NCBI GenBank assembly: GCA_902560855.1
Contig: CACENJ010000001.1
Coordinates: 1-64,000, forward strand
Source of the DNA: an uncultured Pelagibacteraceae bacterium
Lineage (GTDB): Bacteria; Pseudomonadota; Alphaproteobacteria; Pelagibacterales; Pelagibacteraceae
Direction: 5' to 3'
DNA: 64,000 nt
The translations under genes were made by a program, and so were the position numbers. The notes under the pieces are model-generated. The model was not told the DNA's origin. It did not search any database and worked only from the letters and a program-made list of their open reading frames with translations. How positions within the stretch are numbered: the first letter of the stretch is position 1; each line of letters opens with the position of its first letter. Shown here piece after piece: positions 59,010 through 64,000 of this stretch.

Positions 59010-59450
59010 ATGTATAGACCTTTGCCAAAACAACTCACAATAAAAAATTCACCAATAGAAGGATTAGGACTTTTTGCGACTGAAGATATAAAAAAAAATT
59101 CTTTTTTAGGAGTAACTCACATTAGAGATGAGCAATTTGAAAACAAATACATAAGAACCCCACTAGGAGGTTTTTATAATCATTCAAACGAACCAAATGT
59201 TATGAGAATGGTTTCTGATACTCTACCCAGATTGGAATTCGGCGACCCTGTTAATCCTTCACCTGCCTTAGAGAAAATAAAGGACGGTAAGTCAAATAGA
59301 GAAAATTTGTTTTATAACCTACAAGAAAAACCTGATGCCAAATATATGTTTTTAATAACAACAAAAGATATTAAGGCAGGACAAGAGATAACAGCAAATT
59401 ACAATCTTTATACTTATCCAAAAACCGGAGTCGGTTTACAAATGATTTAA
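59010..59450 (+). CDS. SET domain-containing protein
   Basis: IKNSPIEGLGLFATEDIKKNSFLGVTHI; GGFYNHSNEPNV; DIKAGQEITANYNLY. Confidence 0.88.
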   Translation: MYRPLPKQLTIKNSPIEGLGLFATEDIKKNSFLGVTHIRDEQFENKYIRTPLGGFYNHSNEPNVMRMVSDTLPRLEFGDPVNPSPALEKIKDGKSNRENLFYNLQEKPDAKYMFLITTKDIKAGQEITANYNLYTYPKTGVGLQMI

Positions 59451-59468
59451 GTAATATACTTTTGTTTT

Positions 59469-61910
59469 ATGAAAGAAATTCCCAAAAGCACAAAAGTAGT
59501 TGTTATTGGCGGAGGTGTAGCTGGTTGTTCAGTAGCTTATCATTTAGCAAAATTTGGTTGGAAAGACACCATATTACTTGAAAGAGACCAGTTAACTTCG
59601 GGTACAACCTGGCATGCTGCTGGTTTAGTAAGTCAATTAGGTCCTTCTGCAGCAATTACAAAAATAAGAAAATATACAACTGATCTATACAAAGAGTTAG
59701 AAACAAAAACAGGTTTTTCAGCAGGATTAAAATTAAACGGAGCATTGTCTATAGCTACTACAAAAGGACGTTGGCAAGAATTACAAAGACAAGCCACCAC
59801 AGCACAGTTATTTGATGTAAATGTAGAAGTTTTAAACACAAATCAGGTAAAAGATAAATACCCAATAATAAATGAAAAAGATGTTTTAGGTGGTATTTTT
59901 ATGAAAGGGGACGGCCAGGCAGATCCTATAGGGGTAACAAATTTATTGGCAAAAGCTGCGAAAGTAGAAGGTGTTAAAATATTTGAAAAAAGTCCAGTTC
60001 AGAAAATTTTGGTAAAAAATGGAAGAATAGCGGGAGTAAAAGTTAACGAAAAAACAATCGAATGTGAGTATATAGTTTTGGCAACCGGGATGTGGTCAAG
60101 ACAAATAGGAGAAGAGCTTGGAGTAAGCATACCTTTGTATCCTGCTGAACATTTTTATATTATTACAGAACCAATTAAAGATTTACCTAAAGATTTAGCT
60201 GTACTAAGAGATTTTGATGATAGATTATATTTAAAAGAAGATGCAGGAAAATTATTAGTTGGAATTTTTGAGGGAAAATCAATACCTGCTTTTTCTAAAA
60301 CACATAAAGTCCCTAATGATTTTTCATTCGGCGAATTCCCAGAAAATTTAGATCATTTCGAGCCATATTTGGAAGCATCATTTAAAAGAGTTCCTCTTTT
60401 AGAAAAAGCAGGTATTAGAAAGTTTCTAGCAGGACCAGAATCTTTCACTCCTGATACGAATACTTTATTAGGAGAAGTTCCAGAAATTAAAAACTTTTTT
60501 GTTTGCTGTGGTTTTAATAGCATTGGAATTGGCAGTGGAGGAGGCGCTGGAAAAGTAACTGCTGAATGGATGATGAATGGCCACATCAATGAAGATTTAT
60601 TTATATATGATATAAAGAGATTTCAAAAATTTCATTCCGAATTAAATTTTATTACTGAGAGAATTACTGAAACGCTAGGAGATTTATATGGAATGCACTG
60701 GCCATATAAACAACACAAAACATCGAGAAACCAAAAATTATTTCCTTACCATGATGAACTAAAAAAAGCTGGAGCCTGCTTTGGGGTTTCCTCAGGCTTT
60801 GAGAGACCAATGTGGTTTTCCAAAAATAATGAAAAACCTGAATTTAAATATAGTTACAATTATCAGAATTGGTATCCATCTGTAGAATTTGAAACAAAAA
60901 ATGCTAGAAAAAATGTCGGGCTTTTTGATCTTACTGCTTTTTCAAAATATGATCTAAAAGGTAAAAAAGTACATAATGAATTACAAAAAATATGTACAGC
61001 AAATATAAAAGAAGAGGTAGGCAAAACAACTTATACTCAAATGTTAAATATAGATGGTGGTATAGAGACCGACCTAACTGTTGTTTGTCTTGAAAAAAAT
61101 TATTTTAGAATAATTACTTCTGCTGCAAATAGAGAACATGATAAATTTCACATTTTAAAACATATATCTGAAGAAGTGGAATTCAAAGATGTTACTGACG
61201 AAATATCTTGTCTTGGAGTATTTGGTCCAAAAAGTAGAAATTTAATGGCAAAATTATCAAAAGATGATCTTTCTAATGAAAATTTAAAATTTGGCACTAG
61301 TAAAAAAATTAAAATAAATAACAAAGAAATTTGGATACAAAGATTATCTTATGTAGGCGAATTAGGATTTGAACTTTATATTAAAATGAATGAGGCAAGG
61401 GAAGTTTATAATTTAATAGTCAAAACTGGAAAAGAATTTAATCTTTCTCATTGCGGCATGCTTGCAATGGATACTATGAGAATGGAAACAGGGTACCTAC
61501 ACTGGGGACATGATATATCTCCTGAAGAAAATCAATATCAAGCAGGCCTACAATTCGCTATAAGCTACAAAAAAAATATTGACTTTATTGGCAAAGAATC
61601 TTTGTTAAAAATAAAAAATAAAAAGGATAATAAGAAATTTGTAATGCTAACTTTAAAAGATAGCAAACCTGGAGAACCGTTATTACTTCACGATGAACCA
61701 ATTTATAATAATAAAAATATTATTGGCAGAACCACTTCGGGCAATTTTTCTTTTAATTACAATAAAAACATTGCATTTGGCTATGTAAATTCCGAACTTT
61801 CAAAAGAAGATCTTGCAAAAGAAAATTTATTTATAGAAGTGGAAAAGAAAAAATATCCAGCATCAGTAATCTTAAAACCATTAAATAGTAAAAATATTCG
61901 TATTTTATAG
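59469..61910 (+). CDS. FAD-dependent oxidoreductase-GcvT fusion (dimethylglycine/sarcosine dehydrogenase-like), second paralog
   Basis: [46 protein letters not shown]-terminal GcvT-like domain. Confidence 0.9.
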   Translation: MKEIPKSTKVVVIGGGVAGCSVAYHLAKFGWKDTILLERDQLTSGTTWHAAGLVSQLGPSAAITKIRKYTTDLYKELETKTGFSAGLKLNGALSIATTKGRWQELQRQATTAQLFDVNVEVLNTNQVKDKYPIINEKDVLGGIFMKGDGQADPIGVTNLLAKAAKVEGVKIFEKSPVQKILVKNGRIAGVKVNEKTIECEYIVLATGMWSRQIGEELGVSIPLYPAEHFYIITEPIKDLPKDLAVLRDFDDRLYLKEDAGKLLVGIFEGKSIPAFSKTHKVPNDFSFGEFPENLDHFEPYLEASFKRVPLLEKAGIRKFLAGPESFTPDTNTLLGEVPEIKNFFVCCGFNSIGIGSGGGAGKVTAEWMMNGHINEDLFIYDIKRFQKFHSELNFITERITETLGDLYGMHWPYKQHKTSRNQKLFPYHDELKKAGACFGVSSGFERPMWFSKNNEKPEFKYSYNYQNWYPSVEFETKNARKNVGLFDLTAFSKYDLKGKKVHNELQKICTANIKEEVGKTTYTQMLNIDGGIETDLTVVCLEKNYFRIITSAANREHDKFHILKHISEEVEFKDVTDEISCLGVFGPKSRNLMAKLSKDDLSNENLKFGTSKKIKINNKEIWIQRLSYVGELGFELYIKMNEAREVYNLIVKTGKEFNLSHCGMLAMDTMRMETGYLHWGHDISPEENQYQAGLQFAISYKKNIDFIGKESLLKIKNKKDNKKFVMLTLKDSKPGEPLLLHDEPIYNNKNIIGRTTSGNFSFNYNKNIAFGYVNSELSKEDLAKENLFIEVEKKKYPASVILKPLNSKNIRIL

Positions 61911-62002
61911 ATATAAATATTGCCTAATCCAACTACCCAAAATGGACAACTAAAAAATTGTTTAAATGTTCATTTGTGGTTTAATAGTTATAGGAAATAT
62001 TT

Positions 62003-62209
62003 ATGAGTGGAGAACAATTAACTGCAAAAAACATTAGCAAGGCATCAGAACTTCAATCTTTTACAAAATCCAGAAAAAAAAAGGTAAACATTAACGATCT
62101 TCTTTACAAAGTGAGAGAAGAAAAGAATAAAGAGAAAAAAGAAAACTACATGTTTCTTGGTATAGTAGTTTGTGTACTAGCTGTTACAGGAATTATTGCA
62201 TCACTTTAA
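62003..62209 (+). CDS. 68-aa hypothetical protein with C-terminal TM helix
   Basis: Charged N-terminus, YMFLGIVVCVLAVTGIIASL tail anchor. Confidence 0.6.
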   Translation: MSGEQLTAKNISKASELQSFTKSRKKKVNINDLLYKVREEKNKEKKENYMFLGIVVCVLAVTGIIASL

Positions 62210-62295
62210 AATAATCTCATAGATTGTAATAACATTTTTATTAAGTTTAATTCTCTTAATAGCTTTTCTTCATATATTTTGTTAAATATTCTTAG

Positions 62296-62739
62296 ATGTC
62301 TCAAGTAATTAAATTGGGTATTGCTAAAAACAACAACCAAAAAATAAATGAAGTTGATAAAATAGAACTTTTATCAGGCAAAGGTATTATTGGAGATAGG
62401 CATTTTCAGGAAAACAATGATAGCAGATGTAATTTAACATTGATTGAAAGTGAAAATATTGACTATTACAATGATAAGTTCAAAACCAATTATTCCTACA
62501 TAGATTTTAGAAGAAATATCGTAACCAAAGGAATTGAGCTGAATCAATTAGTAGGAAAAAAACTATTAATAGGAGAGATAGAGTTAGAAGGAAAAGATTT
62601 ATGCAGACCATGCAAACATTTAGAGGAAATGCTTAAAGGCCAAGATATAGTAAAAGAATTTCTTAGACGTGGAGGTTTAAGATGTGAAATCTTAAAATCA
62701 GGAATGTTAAGCGTTGGTGATAAAATTAAAATTGTTTAA
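62296..62739 (+). CDS. MOSC domain-containing protein
   Basis: LLSGKGIIGDRHFQ; RRNIVTKGIELNQLVGKKLLIGEIELEGKDLCRPCKHLEEM. Confidence 0.88.
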   Translation: MSQVIKLGIAKNNNQKINEVDKIELLSGKGIIGDRHFQENNDSRCNLTLIESENIDYYNDKFKTNYSYIDFRRNIVTKGIELNQLVGKKLLIGEIELEGKDLCRPCKHLEEMLKGQDIVKEFLRRGGLRCEILKSGMLSVGDKIKIV

Positions 62740-63257
62740 TCTAAAAAATTGTTTATCCAGTCAATGAATTTTTTATCTGAAAAATCAACAGCACCTATAA
62801 TTCTAGCAATTTCTTTTTGATCCTTATTTAGTATTATTGTTGTCGGTAAACCTCTTAATCTAAATAAATTAACTAGGTTGGTTTCAATATCAAAATAAAT
62901 TGATAAATTTTTTATTTCTAAATTTTTAAAAAAAACTTGTGTTTTTGATTTGCTATTTTTTTCAATATTAATAGGAAAAATTTTTATTCCATTTAAACTT
63001 TGTAATTTATCTAAATAAGGCATTTCTTCTTTACAAGGCAGGCACCAAGTTGCCCAAAAATTTAATAAATAAATTTGACTTTTTTGGTCTTTTAAATTTA
63101 CGATATTATCTGCGTAGTCTTTAAATAAGATGCTTTTATATTCTATTGGATCTTTGTTTATTATTATGTTTTTAAATGGAGGTTCTATAATTGCATTTAC
63201 AGCATTAGTGATTAAGAGAAAAAAAATAATTAATAAGATTTTAATAATTTTGTTCAT
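62736..63257 (-). CDS. TlpA-like thioredoxin family protein
   Basis: YLLNFWATWCLPCKEEMPYLDKLQ; GLPTTIILNKD. Confidence 0.92.
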   Translation of the reverse strand: MNKIIKILLIIFFLLITNAVNAIIEPPFKNIIINKDPIEYKSILFKDYADNIVNLKDQKSQIYLLNFWATWCLPCKEEMPYLDKLQSLNGIKIFPINIEKNSKSKTQVFFKNLEIKNLSIYFDIETNLVNLFRLRGLPTTIILNKDQKEIARIIGAVDFSDKKFIDWINNFLD

Positions 63258-63327
63258 TTTACTTAAATATACTTAATTCTTGATTGCTTTAAAAATAAAA
63301 ACTAATATAAAACAACTGTATTTAAGT

Positions 63328-63404
63328 GGCGGGGTAGCTCAGTTGGTTAGAGCGCGGGACTCATAAGCCCGAGGTCAGTGGTTCGATCCCACTTCCCGCT
63401 ACCA
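63328..63404 (+). tRNA. tRNA-Met (CAT anticodon)
   Basis: GGCGGGGTAGCTCAGTTGGTTAGAGCGCGGGACTCATAAGCCCGAGGTCAGTGGTTCGATCCCACTTCCCGCTACCA: cloverleaf, anticodon CAT, encoded CCA. Confidence 0.95.
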
Positions 63405-64000
63405 TTAGTCTACAAATGTATCGTTATACTGATTTGAAACCCTTACAAAAGTTGTGCACTTACTTAATTGTTTTAGTGAAGGAGCTCCTACATAAGTGCA
63501 GCTACTTCTAACTCCTCCAAGTATATTTAAAACAGTATCTCTTATTTTTCCTCTATATTTAATTCGAACAGTTCTTCCTTCACTGCTTCTGTAATCAGAT
63601 AATCCACCATAATGTTTTTTATTAGCTAGATCAGAACTTGAACCATAAAATTCTATATATTTTTTTCCATTAGATTTAATTAATTTACCTTTCCCTTCGT
63701 CATGTCCAGCAAACATTCCACCCAGCATTACAAAGTCTGCACCACCACCAAAACCTTTAGCAACATCACCTGGGCAAGTGCATCCCCCATCAGCAATTAT
63801 ATGAGCACCCAAGCCATGAGCAGCATCAGCACATTCAATAACAGCACTTAACTGAGGATATCCTACACCTGTTTGAATCCTCGTTGTACAGACACTTCCT
63901 GGTCCAATTCCAACCTTGACTATATCAGCGCCAGATAAAATTAATTCTTGAGTCATGTCAGCCGTAACAACATTTCCAGCAATAATTGTTTTTGTTGGAT
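63405..64000 (-). CDS. guaC: GMP reductase/IMP dehydrogenase family, GuaC-like (N-terminus beyond window)
   Basis: [79 protein letters not shown]; frame stays open to the window edge ([14 protein letters not shown]). Confidence 0.9.
   Translation of the reverse strand, partial: PTKTIIAGNVVTADMTQELILSGADIVKVGIGPGSVCTTRIQTGVGYPQLSAVIECADAAHGLGAHIIADGGCTCPGDVAKGFGGGADFVMLGGMFAGHDEGKGKLIKSNGKKYIEFYGSSSDLANKKHYGGLSDYRSSEGRTVRIKYRGKIRDTVLNILGGVRSSCTYVGAPSLKQLSKCTTFVRVSNQYNDTFVD

Overview
The window is about 64 kb of AT-rich, gene-dense, streamlined alphaproteobacterial DNA. Gene content and style look SAR11/Pelagibacterales-like, which is inference rather than a computed placement. I support about 70 protein genes, one tRNA-Met(CAU) and several strong stem-loops. 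I see no CRISPR array, IS element, phage or rRNA, and no protein I recognise as a transcription factor. Main blocks: (1) a form II CoxL-type molybdenum hydroxylase with a split XdhC maturation factor and moaA/C/D/E; (2) a sugar ABC importer with a non-canonical inositol cluster (iolG, iolE and iolD, without recognisable iolB/iolC); (3) methylated-amine/one-carbon genes (DmdA/GcvT-like, two FAD-GcvT fusion dehydrogenases, BBOX-like dioxygenase); (4) a peptide-type ABC importer; (5) a run of very small enzyme-like proteins with two paralogous pairs; (6) a cysteine/persulfide block holding an unannotated 39-aa Cys-rich ORF with 11 Cys; (7) a translationally coupled secreted pair, one Lys-rich CxxC protein and one 831-aa Met/Ala/Gly-rich acidic repeat protein; (8) a split dihydroxyacetone kinase; (9) a taurine-type ABC/aminotransferase/alanine dehydrogenase block whose permease has a very large N-terminal extension. 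The best candidates for undescribed biology are the Met-rich/Lys-rich secreted pair, the 39-aa metallothionein-like ORF, the alternative inositol route, the M23 peptidase inserted between the XdhC halves, and the same SBP-hairpin layout in three different ABC operons. All calls come from reading the sequence; no database search was run.
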